A stretch of DNA of 64,000 bases. Source: Natrinema pellirubrum DSM 15624. Its GTDB lineage: Archaea > Halobacteriota > Halobacteria > Halobacteriales > Natrialbaceae. The stretch spans positions 124,001 through 188,000 of the forward strand of contig NC_019963.1 in the NCBI RefSeq assembly GCF_000230735.2, written 5' to 3'. This document shows, piece by piece, positions 35,343 to 44,845 of the stretch (its first letter is position 1; each line of letters starts with the position of its first letter). The position numbers were made by a program, and so were the translations under genes. The notes under the pieces are model-generated. The model ran no database searches and was not told the DNA's origin. It saw only the letters and a program-made list of their open reading frames with translations.

Positions 35343-37133
35343 ATGCCGGACGAGATACCGCTCGAGACCCACTACGACCTCCAGCTGCCGAATGACGTCG
35401 CCGTGGCCCCGGATGGCGACCGGGTCGCGTTCGTCGCCGACGAGTTCGACGAAGCCGACGACGAGCGCCACAGCACGCTGTACGTCGCCCCGGCCGACGG
35501 CTCTCGCGAGCCGCACCGACTCACGCGCGTTTCGGAGGCGCAGTCACCGAAATGGGGGCCGCAGGGGGACCGCCTCGCGTTCCTCGCGTCGCGCGAGACC
35601 GATTACGCCCGTCGCCAGGGACGCGAGGACGACGCTGCGGACGAGGAGGAGGCCAGCTCCGACGACGGAACTGGCGGGGACGATGGGGACGAGGGACTCG
35701 AAACGCAGGTGTGGTGCTTCGACCTGTCGCTGGGCGGCGACGCTGAACAGGTCACCGACTTCGACGAGGGCGTGCGGGAGTTCGACTGGGGGCCCGACGG
35801 CGACCGCATCGTCGTCTCCGCCCGGGATCCGACCGAGGCGGAACAGGAGTACCTGGAGCAACGGGAGGAGGGCGGCCCGATCGAGACCGAACGCCTCCAG
35901 CACAAGTTCGACGGCGTCGGCTTCACCGACACGGTGACGACGTACCTGTTCGTCGTCGACGTCGCGACCGGCGAGCGCAGGCGGCTCGACGACGCCTACG
36001 GCGCCGGCTCCTCGGAACCCCTGATGGGGCTCCAGCCCGCGTGGGGCCCGGGTGAGCGTATCGCGTACGTCTCCGTCGACGTGAACTCTCCCGACGTCGA
36101 CGCCGACGACCCCGACGATACGCTCGTCGTCGACGTGTTCACCATCGCGCCCGACGGCTCCGAGCGACGGACGGTCACCGTCGGCGAGCAACGCTGCTCG
36201 GACCCGGTCTGGTCGCCCGACGGCGACCGGCTGGCCTTTGCCGCGGGCAACCCGACGAACTGGTACCAGCCGACCGAAGTGTACGTCGCGCCTGACGACG
36301 AGACGGCGATCCCGTATTCGGTCTCCGCGTCGCTGGATCGCACGGTCGCTCGCTTCGGCGCGCCGCGCTGGCAGGACGACGACACGATCGTCTGCCCGTT
36401 TGCCGATCAGGGCAGGACCCGTCTCGTCGAGCTCGACCCCGACGAGGACGCCCCGACGCGCGTGTTCGACTCGCAGGGCCGCGACCGTGACCTCGGGCGA
36501 TTCGACCTGGCCGGCGGCACCGTCACCTGCACGCTCGCGAGTCCCAAGGGCGGATCGGACGTCTACACCGTCGCCACCGACGACCTCGAAACCGGCGAGG
36601 AGGAGGACCTCACCCGCGTGTCGCTGCTCAACGAATCGTTCCTCACCGAGTACGAGCACCCGATGACCGAGCGCGTCACCTTCGAGAACGAGGACGGCCG
36701 CGAGGTCGAGGCCATCGTCTACCTGCCGCCCGGCTTCGACCGCGAGGACCCCGACGCGGCGCCCGAACACGGCATTTATGATTTCTACTCGACATTTGGT
36801 ACCGATGATAATCACAATTGGCACGATTGGGAGTTCGGCATGCCGTGGGAAAACGTCGAGACGTACCGCGAAATTTCCTCGCTCACGCGCGCCGGCGACA
36901 TCGACACCCCGCTCCTCGTCACTGCCGGCGGCGAGGACTGGCGCTGCCCGCCGTCCCAGGCCGAGCAGCTCTACGTCAGCGTGAAAAAACAGGACGTCCC
37001 CGCGCGGCTGGTTATTTACGAGGACGAACACCACAACATCGGGGATCCGTCGCGTGCGACCCATCGCGTCGAGGAACTGACTGACTGGTTCCGGCGGCAC
37101 GACCCAGCCATCGAGACCGAGGACGGGGACTGA
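35343..37133 (+). CDS. S9-family peptidase with its catalytic serine region deleted
   Basis: 596 residues from the ATG at 35343. An N-terminal seven-bladed propeller (residues about 1-440; DGDRVAFVADE, WSPDGDRLAFA) precedes a hydrolase domain that is too short. It runs LPPGFDREDPDA directly into APEHGIYDFYSTFG at about residue 474, then keeps the Asp (ITAGGEDWRCPP-type, here VTAGGEDW) and the His region (EDEHHNIG). The oxyanion HGGP and nucleophile GxSxGG segments (about 110-130 residues in this family) are missing without loss of frame. The product is predicted to be non-catalytic. Confidence 0.85.
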   Translation: MPDEIPLETHYDLQLPNDVAVAPDGDRVAFVADEFDEADDERHSTLYVAPADGSREPHRLTRVSEAQSPKWGPQGDRLAFLASRETDYARRQGREDDAADEEEASSDDGTGGDDGDEGLETQVWCFDLSLGGDAEQVTDFDEGVREFDWGPDGDRIVVSARDPTEAEQEYLEQREEGGPIETERLQHKFDGVGFTDTVTTYLFVVDVATGERRRLDDAYGAGSSEPLMGLQPAWGPGERIAYVSVDVNSPDVDADDPDDTLVVDVFTIAPDGSERRTVTVGEQRCSDPVWSPDGDRLAFAAGNPTNWYQPTEVYVAPDDETAIPYSVSASLDRTVARFGAPRWQDDDTIVCPFADQGRTRLVELDPDEDAPTRVFDSQGRDRDLGRFDLAGGTVTCTLASPKGGSDVYTVATDDLETGEEEDLTRVSLLNESFLTEYEHPMTERVTFENEDGREVEAIVYLPPGFDREDPDAAPEHGIYDFYSTFGTDDNHNWHDWEFGMPWENVETYREISSLTRAGDIDTPLLVTAGGEDWRCPPSQAEQLYVSVKKQDVPARLVIYEDEHHNIGDPSRATHRVEELTDWFRRHDPAIETEDGD

Positions 37134-37177
37134 CACACGGCAGGAGGAGTCGACGTCGGGCTTCGCAGCCTCGGCGG

Positions 37178-37576
37178 TTACAGGTCGTGATACGATTCGA
37201 TCGTCCCCCGCCAGTCGGACGGGATCGGCCGCGATTCCTCGTTTTCGGCATCGTACAGCACCTGAACGGTGTCCGCCGTCGCCGCGATCTCCTCCTCCGT
37301 TCGGATCTCGTACTCCATCGGGATACTCGAGGTGCCGAGTTCCGGCACGTCGACCGCGACGGTAACCGACCCCTGGTCGAGTTCGACGGGCGCCCGGTAG
37401 TCGATCGAGAGCGATGCGAGGACCGACGCGGTAGTATCGAGTGACCGCCCGAGTACCTCGGCGAAGTATTCGACTCTCGCCTGTTCGAGATACGTCGCGT
37501 ACACCGCATTGTTCACATGCCCCATCGCGTCGATGTCCCGGAACCGAACGTCGATCGTTGTAGTGAACCGGCTCAT
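37178..37576 (-). CDS. acyl-CoA thioesterase, 4HBT hotdog fold
   Basis: 132 residues from the ATG at 37576 (MSRFTTTIDV). VRFRDIDAMGHVNNAVYATY carries the hotdog-family Asp and the NNA(V/R)Y motif; SLSIDYRAPVELDQG and a C-terminal RPIPSDWR follow. It hydrolyses thioesters of acyl-CoA; the acyl group is unknown. Converges on the peptidase gene. Confidence 0.85.
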   Translation of the reverse strand: MSRFTTTIDVRFRDIDAMGHVNNAVYATYLEQARVEYFAEVLGRSLDTTASVLASLSIDYRAPVELDQGSVTVAVDVPELGTSSIPMEYEIRTEEEIAATADTVQVLYDAENEESRPIPSDWRGTIESYHDL

Positions 37577-37761
37577 ACCCGCAGTGTCGTGACTACCTAT
37601 ATCAGACCGTCGAACCCGCACAGCTTTGCGGCGGGTGCGAAACGAACTCTCTTCGCACAATTACGGCGGATACCCCCGATAGCGTATGCCCGCTCCCGGA
37701 ACCCGCCATCCACGGAGTCCCTCCAGGAACGACCCGTTGTGGTCTCTCCGCTCTCGGCTCG

Positions 37762-39948
37762 TCACTGCGTGTCGAGTAGCCGTACGGGGTGTGCAGGCCG
37801 ACGCGTGAGCAGTGCGTCGAGTTGTTCGAGACACGAGGTGCCGCTGGCCACGACGGTGCGGTCCGCATTCTCCTCCGTCGTGAACTGGTCGACGAGTTCC
37901 TCGCCGACGTCTACGCTGAGCTCGTAGTACTCGGACTTGTAGCCGAAGCTCCCGGCCATCCCGCAACACTCCACGTCCGAGGTCGTGACGTCGAACCCGC
38001 AGTCCTCGAGGACCGCAACCGTGTAGGGCTCCAGATCGAGCGTGCGCTGCTGGCAGTGGCTATGATAGGCGATCTGATCGTCGTCGCCGCCGGGAAGTGC
38101 GTCGACGTCCGCGCCGTTCTCGAGCAAGCCGTAGACGTACTCCATGATCTCGTAGCTGTTGTTCTTCAGCGCAGCGTGGTCGTCCTCGGGGAGGAGCCGT
38201 TCGTACTCCCGATGGAATATCGCGAGGTCCGAGGGCTCTATGACCACGACGTCGTGGCCTGCCGCGACGGCGGGGGCAAGCGCGTCGTAGACGGCTTCGG
38301 CGTTGCCCTGGGCGGTCGTCACCATTCCCTGTGAGAGCGGTGCGCGTCCGCTCTCCCCGGCGGCCGGGACGTCGACGTGGACGTCCAGGGCTTCGAGGAC
38401 GCGGATGGCAGCTTTACCGCGCTCGGTGCGCACGTAGTTCGTGTACGCGTCGGGATAGATCGCGACCTGCCGGCGCGCCTCGTCGGGGTCCACCCGCGAC
38501 CCACGGTCCTCGAACCACTCGACGAGGGATTCGCGCTCGAACTCCGGGAGCTCGCGGCGGCTATCGATACCGAGGGTTCGCTCCATCAGGGATCGGGCGG
38601 TGCCGGTTTGTGCGACCCAGTTCGAAAGTGGCGCGAACGCCGACCCGAGCTTCGCCAGCGTGTCGAAGTTTCCGAACAAGCGCTTCTGCGGGTCGACGCC
38701 GCCGGGTTCCTCGTCCGGGGTGAGCCCCTCGACGAGGAAGTCGAGGTCGCCGTCCTTCCCACGGTTGATGCGGTCGCGGACGACGGTGTTTATCCAGGGG
38801 ATGTCGATCTTCACCGGACACTGATTCACACACCGACTACAACCAGTACAGAGGTCGTTGAATTCCGCGGCGCTGTCCTGTCCGTGGACGCCGGCCTCCC
38901 AGCCGGTGGCGATGCCGCCGGAGTACGTCTCGCCGCCGAACGCGTGGCCGCCGACGTGCTGGAAGTTCGCACAGGAGTTCGCGCACGCCGAACACCGAAT
39001 GCAGTACAGCGTCTCCCGGAGCTGGTCGTCCTCGCGCATCTCCATCCGACCGTTGTCGATGAGCACGAGGTGGAACTCGCGGTCATCGCCGGGACCAAGT
39101 TCGTCACCCTCGCCAAAGGTCGGTGAGTCGCCGGGCGGGGTGAAAAGCGAGACGTAGGAGGTAATGTCCTGTCCGGTTCCCGACCGGCCGATGAGTTCGA
39201 CGAACGGCTGGAGGTCCTCGATGGTCGGGATGATCTTTTCGACGCCCGCGACCGCAACGTGAGTGTCCGTCGCCTGCACGCACTTGCGGGCGTTGCCCTC
39301 GCTCGTGACTAACGCGAGCGTGCCGGTGTCCGCCGTGACGAAGTTCGCGCCCGTCATACCGACTTCGGCGTCCAGGATTTTCTCCCCGAGATACTCGCGG
39401 GCGAACTGCGTCAGCTCCTCGGCAGTTTCGAGGGGCTCCTCCGGCTCGAACACCTCGTTGAACAGCTCAGCGATCTCCTCGCGGGACTTGTGGATCGCCG
39501 GGGCGACGATGTGTGAGGGCGCCTCGTCGGCGACCTGCAGGACGAACTCGGCGAGGTCGGTCTCCCAGACGTCCGCGCCGCTGGCTTCGAGGGACTCGTT
39601 TACCTCCATCTCCTCGCTGGTCATCGACTTCGACTTCACGACGTTGCGACCGTCGGCGACCTCCGTAATGTATCGGTTCGCGTCGGCGGCGTCGTCAGCG
39701 ATGTAGACGGTGCCGCCGTTGGCTTCGACCGCCTCGGTAACCTGATCGATGAGTTCGGGGAGGCGCTCGATGGCGTCCTCCTTGATCGCACGGGCCTCGT
39801 CTTTGAGGCCCTCGTAGTCCTCCAGATCCGCGGTGGACTCGTAGCGACCGTCGTTGAAGACCTGCGTGTTCTCGTGGACGCTGTCGCCCTCGGTGTCGAG
39901 GAGGTGGCGGATGCGTTCGGCTTTCCGCTGCCGGTCATCGACGCTCAT
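37762..39948 (-). CDS. lutB: LutB-type iron-sulfur protein fused to CCG domain
   Basis: 728 residues. N-terminal LUD domain (VVKSKSMTSEEMEVNESLE, EVGMTGANFVTADTGTL) to about residue 300. Two 4Fe-4S sites follow: CIRCSACANSC (about 326) and CTGCSRCVNQCPV (about 370). The C-terminal third is a CCG/LutA-like part with SHCQQRTLDLEP and ECCGMAGSFGYKSEYY. It belongs to the lactate (or glycolate) oxidation LutABC system, acting in the cytoplasm at the respiratory chain. It starts immediately after the stop of lutC (TAGATG). Confidence 0.9.
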   Translation of the reverse strand: MSVDDRQRKAERIRHLLDTEGDSVHENTQVFNDGRYESTADLEDYEGLKDEARAIKEDAIERLPELIDQVTEAVEANGGTVYIADDAADANRYITEVADGRNVVKSKSMTSEEMEVNESLEASGADVWETDLAEFVLQVADEAPSHIVAPAIHKSREEIAELFNEVFEPEEPLETAEELTQFAREYLGEKILDAEVGMTGANFVTADTGTLALVTSEGNARKCVQATDTHVAVAGVEKIIPTIEDLQPFVELIGRSGTGQDITSYVSLFTPPGDSPTFGEGDELGPGDDREFHLVLIDNGRMEMREDDQLRETLYCIRCSACANSCANFQHVGGHAFGGETYSGGIATGWEAGVHGQDSAAEFNDLCTGCSRCVNQCPVKIDIPWINTVVRDRINRGKDGDLDFLVEGLTPDEEPGGVDPQKRLFGNFDTLAKLGSAFAPLSNWVAQTGTARSLMERTLGIDSRRELPEFERESLVEWFEDRGSRVDPDEARRQVAIYPDAYTNYVRTERGKAAIRVLEALDVHVDVPAAGESGRAPLSQGMVTTAQGNAEAVYDALAPAVAAGHDVVVIEPSDLAIFHREYERLLPEDDHAALKNNSYEIMEYVYGLLENGADVDALPGGDDDQIAYHSHCQQRTLDLEPYTVAVLEDCGFDVTTSDVECCGMAGSFGYKSEYYELSVDVGEELVDQFTTEENADRTVVASGTSCLEQLDALLTRRPAHPVRLLDTQ

Positions 39949-40455
39949 CTATCTGTCCTCCAGGAGAACGACAGTGACCTCCATCGGGCCGTGAGCCCCC
40001 TTCACGAGCGCGCCCATGTCCGCGGTGGCGCTCGGTCCGGTCGCGATGACGGCTTGCCCGGCACCGCTACGGACGTCCTCGGCGAGCCGATCGAACGTCG
40101 CGTCCATGTCCGGGAGGACATCGCTAGCGGCGACGACGGCGACGTGTTCGTCGGCGTAGAGGCTGACCGGCTCCTCGCCGTCGGGCCCACCCTGGACGAT
40201 TACGGATCCGTAGTCGGCGATGCCGTATCCGGCAGCGGTGACGCCGGTTTCCGCGGCCTCGAGTTCCTGCACCGTCGGATCGGTCGCCACGGTGTCCGGC
40301 AGGGAGACGTTCTCGAACGGAAGCGGAGTGCCGACCGCGGGAGCGTCGAGAAGCGGAGGAAGCGTTGACTCGAACTGATCGGACGTCGTCCGAACGAGTT
40401 CGACCCCGACCTCGTCGAGGGACGACTCGAAGGTCGTGATTGGCTCGGCAGACAT
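39949..40455 (-). CDS. lutC: LutC-type LUD-domain protein
   Basis: 168 residues from the ATG at 40455; the longer frame adds an unlikely N-terminus. TAAGYGIADYGSVIVQG, HVAVVAASDVLPDM, and the end GPSATADMGALVKGAHGP fit the LUD/LutC fold. It is the first gene of a two-gene operon with lutB. TTTCATAATC about 25 bp upstream of the ATG can serve as the TATA box of a leaderless message. Confidence 0.88.
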   Translation of the reverse strand: MSAEPITTFESSLDEVGVELVRTTSDQFESTLPPLLDAPAVGTPLPFENVSLPDTVATDPTVQELEAAETGVTAAGYGIADYGSVIVQGGPDGEEPVSLYADEHVAVVAASDVLPDMDATFDRLAEDVRSGAGQAVIATGPSATADMGALVKGAHGPMEVTVVLLEDR

Positions 40456-40602
40456 ATAACGGAAGATTATGAAACAGCCTAATAGATGTTTCCCTCTCCG
40501 TATCTGATCGACAGTATATATCATATTCTATTATTAATAGACCATGCTATCCTCACCGTGATCTGGGATATTATATCACGAGAAAGAAAGTTACAAATAC
40601 GT

Positions 40603-41671
40603 GAGCGTGTCATAGAAAGCGTCACGTACGAAGCAGCAGGGTGCGGAAAGTGTGTCCAGCACAACCGCGACCCTGCAAGACGTTGCTTCGGTCGATGAGT
40701 TTTTGAATGCAGCGGCTACGGAAACAGTTCCGCTGTTTGAGTATCTTGAGTTCGAGTTTCTACTGGAGTACGACGTGTTCGCCCCCGCTCGCCGGGGGCG
40801 AACACGAGTTCACCAGCCACCTGATCTCTTTCGCGCCTTTCTCCATTGCTACTACAAGAACATCTACGGAACACGCCCAGTCACGCGAGAACTCCAGCAC
40901 GGCCTTGTCTGGTACTACTGCGGACTCGACAAACCGCCATCGAGAGACACCATTGACCGGTTTCTCACTGATCTCGAACACATTATCAACGATGTCTTCG
41001 ACAGGCTCGTCGAGCAGGCCGCCGTCCGCGGCCTGCTCGACTCGACGTACTCTATCGATTCGACGCACATCGAGGCGATCCAGTACAACGACGCTGCCTC
41101 ATGGAACTACGATCCAACAGCCGAAGAGTACTACTACGGCTTCGGCTGTACGATCGTTTCAACCGGTGCAAAGATCCCGATAGCAGCGGAGTTCACACAG
41201 GCCAAACAAGCAGACCAAGAGACGGCGATGCGCGTCACGGGTGACGCGCTCGCCGTCGATACACCGATCTGGATGCTTGGAGACAGCGCCTACGACATCC
41301 TCGATTGGCACGACTACCTGCTGACCGCAGGAGTCGTGCCAATCGCTCCGTACAACCCGCGAAACACTGACGACCCGAAAGACATCGAGTACAGGGTCGA
41401 AGACCGCATTGAGGAACACAGCGAGGACGTTCAGCTGAAACGATCCATCTTGGACGAGACGTTCAACAACCGGACAGGAATCGAACGAACCAACGACGCA
41501 GTCAAGGACTGCGGCCTCGGGCACGTCCGCGCCCGAGGCCGCGTCCACGCACGAACAGAAGTGTTCGTTGCGCTATGTCTTCGGATCGTCATTGCAATCA
41601 CCAACTACGAGCGAGGACACGATCCAGGACGTGAGATGCTCAAGCTATGAGTTGGATTCTATGACACGCTC
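40603..41671. mobile_element. IS with 15-bp perfect terminal inverted repeats
   Basis: GAGCGTGTCATAGAA at 40603-40617 and its exact complement TTCTATGACACGCTC at 41657-41671 bracket one transposase gene. No clear target duplication was found in the immediate flanks. Confidence 0.85.
40652..41650 (+). CDS. IS4/IS5-type DDE transposase
   Basis: 332 residues with a GTG start. Catalytic Asp in TYSIDSTHIEAI, second Asp in WMLGDSAYDILDW and the Glu in FNNRTGIERTNDAVKD. The N-terminal VHQPPDLFRAFLHCYYKN is the usual insertion domain. All three residues are present and the inverted repeats are perfect, so the IS may be active. Confidence 0.88.
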   Translation: MSSTTATLQDVASVDEFLNAAATETVPLFEYLEFEFLLEYDVFAPARRGRTRVHQPPDLFRAFLHCYYKNIYGTRPVTRELQHGLVWYYCGLDKPPSRDTIDRFLTDLEHIINDVFDRLVEQAAVRGLLDSTYSIDSTHIEAIQYNDAASWNYDPTAEEYYYGFGCTIVSTGAKIPIAAEFTQAKQADQETAMRVTGDALAVDTPIWMLGDSAYDILDWHDYLLTAGVVPIAPYNPRNTDDPKDIEYRVEDRIEEHSEDVQLKRSILDETFNNRTGIERTNDAVKDCGLGHVRARGRVHARTEVFVALCLRIVIAITNYERGHDPGREMLKL

Positions 41672-41699
41672 TACCCACATAACCCCCCATTCCACCGAC

Positions 41700-41836
41700 A
41701 ACAGTTAGAGCATTACTGAAAGCGCTAGCAGTTGGAAAAGCGAGCGACCAGCGGATCGACATCCACTCCGCGTACACGGAGCGTCCGCTCACTGGTGGCA
41801 CGGCGACACCACGGCGGCACCTTACGGGTCTGTGCG
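41700..41836 (-). ncRNA. possible guide-RNA region of the 41837-43078 TnpB-like gene
   Basis: Minus-strand sequence after the stop is GC-rich and foldable (GGTGCCGCCGTGGTGTCGCC, then GGACGCTCCGTG and CGCGGAGTGGATG). TnpB guides usually occupy this position. The assignment is by position only. Confidence 0.3.
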
Positions 41837-43078
41837 CTATTCGTTGGGAGCCACCGTGGCTTCCTCGACGGGGAACCACTGGTGGTCGTCCCACTGGAAC
41901 CGCACGGGCCGTGCCGTCGGCCTGACCGCGGTGTTCGTCGCCTGTTCGACCAGCGTCCGCGACGCGACGAGGTCGGCGTGCCCCTCGAAGCCACACGGAC
42001 ACCGCAGGGTCTCGCGATGTCGGCGCGTCCGCTCGCGTTCGCCACACTCCGGACACGTCTGGGAGGTCCACGCCTCGGAGAGTGAAGCCACCTCGATGCC
42101 GTACTCCTCACAGACGTTCGCGAGCTGGTCGAGACACTGCCGATGCGCCCAGAAGGTACGCGCTTTGAGGTTCGCCTCGACGGACCAGTACTCGCCGAGA
42201 ACGCCGGTGAGATCGCCGTGGTAGATGGTTTCGACGCCGTCATCGTGGAGTCGCTCGACCAGATCACGAAGGAGCGCGTTCACGGCGTGGTCGCGCCGGC
42301 GGGACCGCTTCCGATGGAGCCGCTGGATTCGATTGCTGGTCTGCTGTCCATCCGGCAGCTTGGCTTTGGCGTCGGCGATGCGCTGGGTCGTCTCACGGAA
42401 CTGCCGAAACGGCTCCTGACCGCTGTACCAGTACTGTTCACCGGCCGTCGTCGTACACGCCACGAGGACGTTCGCGCCGATATCGAGTGCGGCGACGTCC
42501 GTCCCCGCCGGCGTCGCCGGCTTGCTCTCAGGGACTGTCACTGGTTGATGGGCGCGATACGTCTGGTCGACGTCGTCGTAGGTGAGGTGGAGCCGGCCCT
42601 GCTCGCCCTGCCAGTGTGGCTCCCCGCGGACGGCAACCCGGAGCCGTTCGGCCCGCCCGAAGCCGTACTCGTCTTTGAGCTGGCTGCCGATGGGCACTTC
42701 GAGCCGGGAGCGCTCGCCCCAGTTGATCGTGTAGGCGTCGTTGCGGATGTAGGTCCGCAGGTCGCGCCCGTCGGCTTGGTTCCCCCAGTAGCCGGGCGGA
42801 CTGACCTCCTGGTCGGCCTCCTCAACCATTTCGAAGAACGACCGCCAAGCGGCGTCGTTGACGCGGGTGACCTGCTGGGTCGTCGCCGACCCTAACACGT
42901 CGACGTATTCGTCGTAGTAGTTCTCACACTCCCAGACGCTCCCGCCGGCGAAGAACTGCTGCCGGCGCACATACGTCAACTGGTTCCAGAGGCTCGCTGA
43001 TGCTTCGAGGAGGCGTCGAAGGACGGCCCCGTCTTGTTCCGACTGAGGAACGACTTCGAAGGTGTTGGTTCGTCTCAT
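41837..43078 (-). CDS. TnpB-like protein of a divergent clade
   Basis: 413 residues. First RuvC Asp in [13 protein letters not shown] (about 190), second acidic residue in [14 protein letters not shown] (an Asp where many TnpBs have Glu), zinc ribbon [19 protein letters not shown] with CPCG, and final Asp in [13 protein letters not shown]. The start overlaps the stop of a 58-aa gene (ATGA at 43075-43078) under a backbone-type leader, unlike a free IS. No TnpA and no IS ends seen. This could be a domesticated TnpB descendant; active-site residues look present. Confidence 0.82.
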   Translation of the reverse strand: MRRTNTFEVVPQSEQDGAVLRRLLEASASLWNQLTYVRRQQFFAGGSVWECENYYDEYVDVLGSATTQQVTRVNDAAWRSFFEMVEEADQEVSPPGYWGNQADGRDLRTYIRNDAYTINWGERSRLEVPIGSQLKDEYGFGRAERLRVAVRGEPHWQGEQGRLHLTYDDVDQTYRAHQPVTVPESKPATPAGTDVAALDIGANVLVACTTTAGEQYWYSGQEPFRQFRETTQRIADAKAKLPDGQQTSNRIQRLHRKRSRRRDHAVNALLRDLVERLHDDGVETIYHGDLTGVLGEYWSVEANLKARTFWAHRQCLDQLANVCEEYGIEVASLSEAWTSQTCPECGERERTRRHRETLRCPCGFEGHADLVASRTLVEQATNTAVRPTARPVRFQWDDHQWFPVEEATVAPNE

Positions 43079-43251
43079 TGCTCTGACTCACCCCACATTC
43101 GGGGCACATAGCCGAGATGTTCGATGTCGTCCGCGTAGTCCCGAAGGAGCCCTACGAGGACGATCTCCGGGACGCCGTTCTCGGTCTGTTCGACCAACCA
43201 CTGTTCCAGTTCGACTTCGGCTGCCTCGATCTCGCTGAGGTCAACCGGCAT
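43075..43251 (-). CDS. 58-aa acidic protein co-translated with the TnpB-like gene
   Basis: ATG at 43251 with GGAGGCG about 12 nt upstream. Reads [20 protein letters not shown] then [20 protein letters not shown] and [18 protein letters not shown]. The stop overlaps the tnpB-like start. Helical and soluble; family unknown. The leader upstream places it first in a two-gene operon. Confidence 0.65.
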   Translation of the reverse strand: MPVDLSEIEAAEVELEQWLVEQTENGVPEIVLVGLLRDYADDIEHLGYVPRMWGESEQ

Positions 43252-43340
43252 CGTTCATCGCGCCTCCGTCTGTCGGTATACCTGTCGCTGGTGGTGGTAT
43301 CGCATCTCGAATCACCTATGCTGTGCAGGCACGACCGAAC

Positions 43341-43371
43341 GCGCCTGCACCCTTCGCAGGCGCTCAAAAAC
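43341..43371 (-). promoter_or_regulatory. hairpin leader of the 58-aa/TnpB-like operon
   Basis: Minus-strand TGTTTTTGA then a perfect 8-bp stem GCGCCTGC/GCAGGCGC around GAAGGGT. It is about 90 nt before the 58-aa gene start, longer than at other genes. Confidence 0.75.
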
Positions 43372-43482
43372 ACCACCGCACTACGCAGTCAGAACGAGGT
43401 TTCGTAGAACAGCTGTTAGACTTGGCTTGAATCGGTAAGTACAGAGGACACATTTATTACATAGCCAATCTAGTTCGCAATC

Positions 43483-43701
43483 ATGTCTCGGGACGACACC
43501 GTTTCTCAAGCCGCATTATACGGTCTTACCGGCCTTACTATTCTCTCAATTGGAAGCCTTATCGTCGTTGCAGTATTCTACGCTTTTTCCGATACAACGT
43601 TGCTCGTGGCTGTTCCGCTGGTTCTCGTTTGGCTGATTAGCGCATACTATGGAATGAGGCAGTTCGCCCACGGTCTCTATGAAATCGCCGAAAGTGCATA
43701 A
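43483..43701 (+). CDS. small two-helix membrane protein, 72 aa
   Basis: MSRDDTVSQAALYGLTGLTI leads into two membrane helices (LSIGSLIVVAVFYAF, LLVAVPLVLVWLISAYYG) and a short polar tail. TTTATTA at 43452-43458 about 25 bp upstream of the ATG fits a leaderless promoter. Function unknown. Confidence 0.7.
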   Translation: MSRDDTVSQAALYGLTGLTILSIGSLIVVAVFYAFSDTTLLVAVPLVLVWLISAYYGMRQFAHGLYEIAESA

Positions 43702-43883
43702 TTCAGTATTGGTCAGATCAATCGGTTAGCATATCTACTTACCAGCAGATTCGTCGATTTCTGCGACGAAAATAACCACCCCCTGAACAGTTCTTTGGTG
43801 CCTCAACCAGAGCTCTCCCAGTCGGGGTGAGCAGCCACGCCGCGCAACCCCTCGCGCTTACCCGCTGGCGTCGAGACCAGATT

Positions 43884-43990
43884 CATTTTAGCCCGGAACG
43901 GGCGCGGGCGGTGCGGAGAGCGCCCGCACGCCCGGAATGGTCGGTCGCGAGCGACGCGGAGGGCGGCAGCGGCGAGCGGGGCGGGCCGGT
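43884..43990. repeat. GC-rich structured repeat, copy 1
   Basis: Starts TTTTAGCCCGG and ends GGCAGCGGCGAGCGGGGCGG. It shares TTAGCCCGG, CCCGGAATGGTCGGTCGCGA and the final block with copy 3, around a variable G/C hairpin. Downstream, CGGACTCAGAAAGGGCGAG (44049-44067) is also shared with copy 3. Frames through it look like non-coding ORFs. Confidence 0.65.
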
Positions 43991-44200
43991 ACGTACACAT
44001 CTGTCGAGCTGGCCACGTCGCTCGGTGCGTCAGCTACCGACCTGGCGGACTCAGAAAGGGCGAGACCGTCTCGGCCGTCCCCCGACCCCGCAAGCACCGC
44101 AGGCACGAGGCGCGCAGCGGCGGTCGCGGGACGTCGAGCGGTCGAGGGCTCTCAGGAATAGGGCTCTCAGGAATGATCCCTATCTCGGACCCGCACGTCG
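43991..44200. other. non-coding stretch with a 15-bp tandem duplication
   Basis: Continuation of the copy-1 repeat region, without a convincing gene. GGGCTCTCAGGAAT occurs twice in direct contact at 44146-44159 and 44161-44174. Confidence 0.5.
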
Positions 44201-44461
44201 TTATTCGCCGACGGACTGGGACTCGTCCTCGACGATGACGTCCACACCGTCCGGTGATACTTCGAGCGGGATCTCATCGACAGTAAACTGAACGGTGATG
44301 TTCTCATCGGCGGAGGCGATCACCTGTTCGAGCGCATCGGGGTCGACGTAATCGTGGAGCTGGTAGGAATCGTCCTCGAGTCCACACGTCTCCAGTGTCT
44401 CGATGATCTCCACGAGGAGGTCCCTAGAATCATCCGAACTGTCCGATGGAGAAGAGTGCAT
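44201..44461 (-). CDS. HalOD1 output-domain protein
   Basis: 86 residues. LVEIIETLETCGLEDDSYQL then HDYVDPDALEQVIASA and ITVQFTVDEIPLEVSPDGVD are the full HalOD1 domain, a haloarchaeal signalling output module usually found as a stand-alone small protein or a receiver C-terminus. No receiver or kinase is nearby. Partner unknown. Confidence 0.85.
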   Translation of the reverse strand: MHSSPSDSSDDSRDLLVEIIETLETCGLEDDSYQLHDYVDPDALEQVIASADENITVQFTVDEIPLEVSPDGVDVIVEDESQSVGE

Positions 44462-44582
44462 CTGAACGCTCGGGGCTAAGAGTTGCAGGCTTGTAAAAGG
44501 TTAAGAGTCAACTACAGGAGCGCACCGATTTGCTACTTGACTTAGCGCGTTCGGGAAAGCGTCGGCGCAACCACAAGCGATT

Positions 44583-44843
44583 ATGCGCTTTGACGCCGAC
44601 TGGATGTCTCGCGCCGATGACCGCATTCTGGAGCATCTCTCTGAAGCCGGTCCCGATACCCCGAAGGAGATGGCGGACAGCGATCGCGTGCGCTTCTCCC
44701 GTCAACACATCAATGCCCGCTGCAAGACGCTGGTCAAATACGGCCTCCTCGTCCACCTTGGCAACGGGGTCTACGATATTACGCGAACGGGAGAGCAGTA
44801 TCTCGCCGGTGACCTCGACGCTCGTGACCTCGTCCCCGAATAG
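44583..44843 (+). CDS. phiH1-repressor-like winged-helix protein
   Basis: 86 residues. WMSRADDRILEHLSEAGPDT then FSRQHINARCKTLVKYGLLV and GVYDITRTGEQYLAGDLDAR are typical of winged-helix regulators related to the halovirus phiH1 repressor. It likely binds DNA as a dimer. It converges on the PIN gene, 2 bp apart. Confidence 0.85.
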   Translation: MRFDADWMSRADDRILEHLSEAGPDTPKEMADSDRVRFSRQHINARCKTLVKYGLLVHLGNGVYDITRTGEQYLAGDLDARDLVPE

Positions 44844-44845
44844 CG

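Noticed and set aside
35544-37136. 530-aa open frame antisense to the S9 peptidase gene
   Set aside because: Same reason: a GC-driven frame opposite a real gene with clear peptidase similarity.
43803-44160. Several overlapping Arg/Ala-rich frames in structured repeat copy 1
   Set aside because: All six frames are open because of G/C richness; similar frames appear in copies 2 and 3, where the DNA words and not the proteins are conserved.
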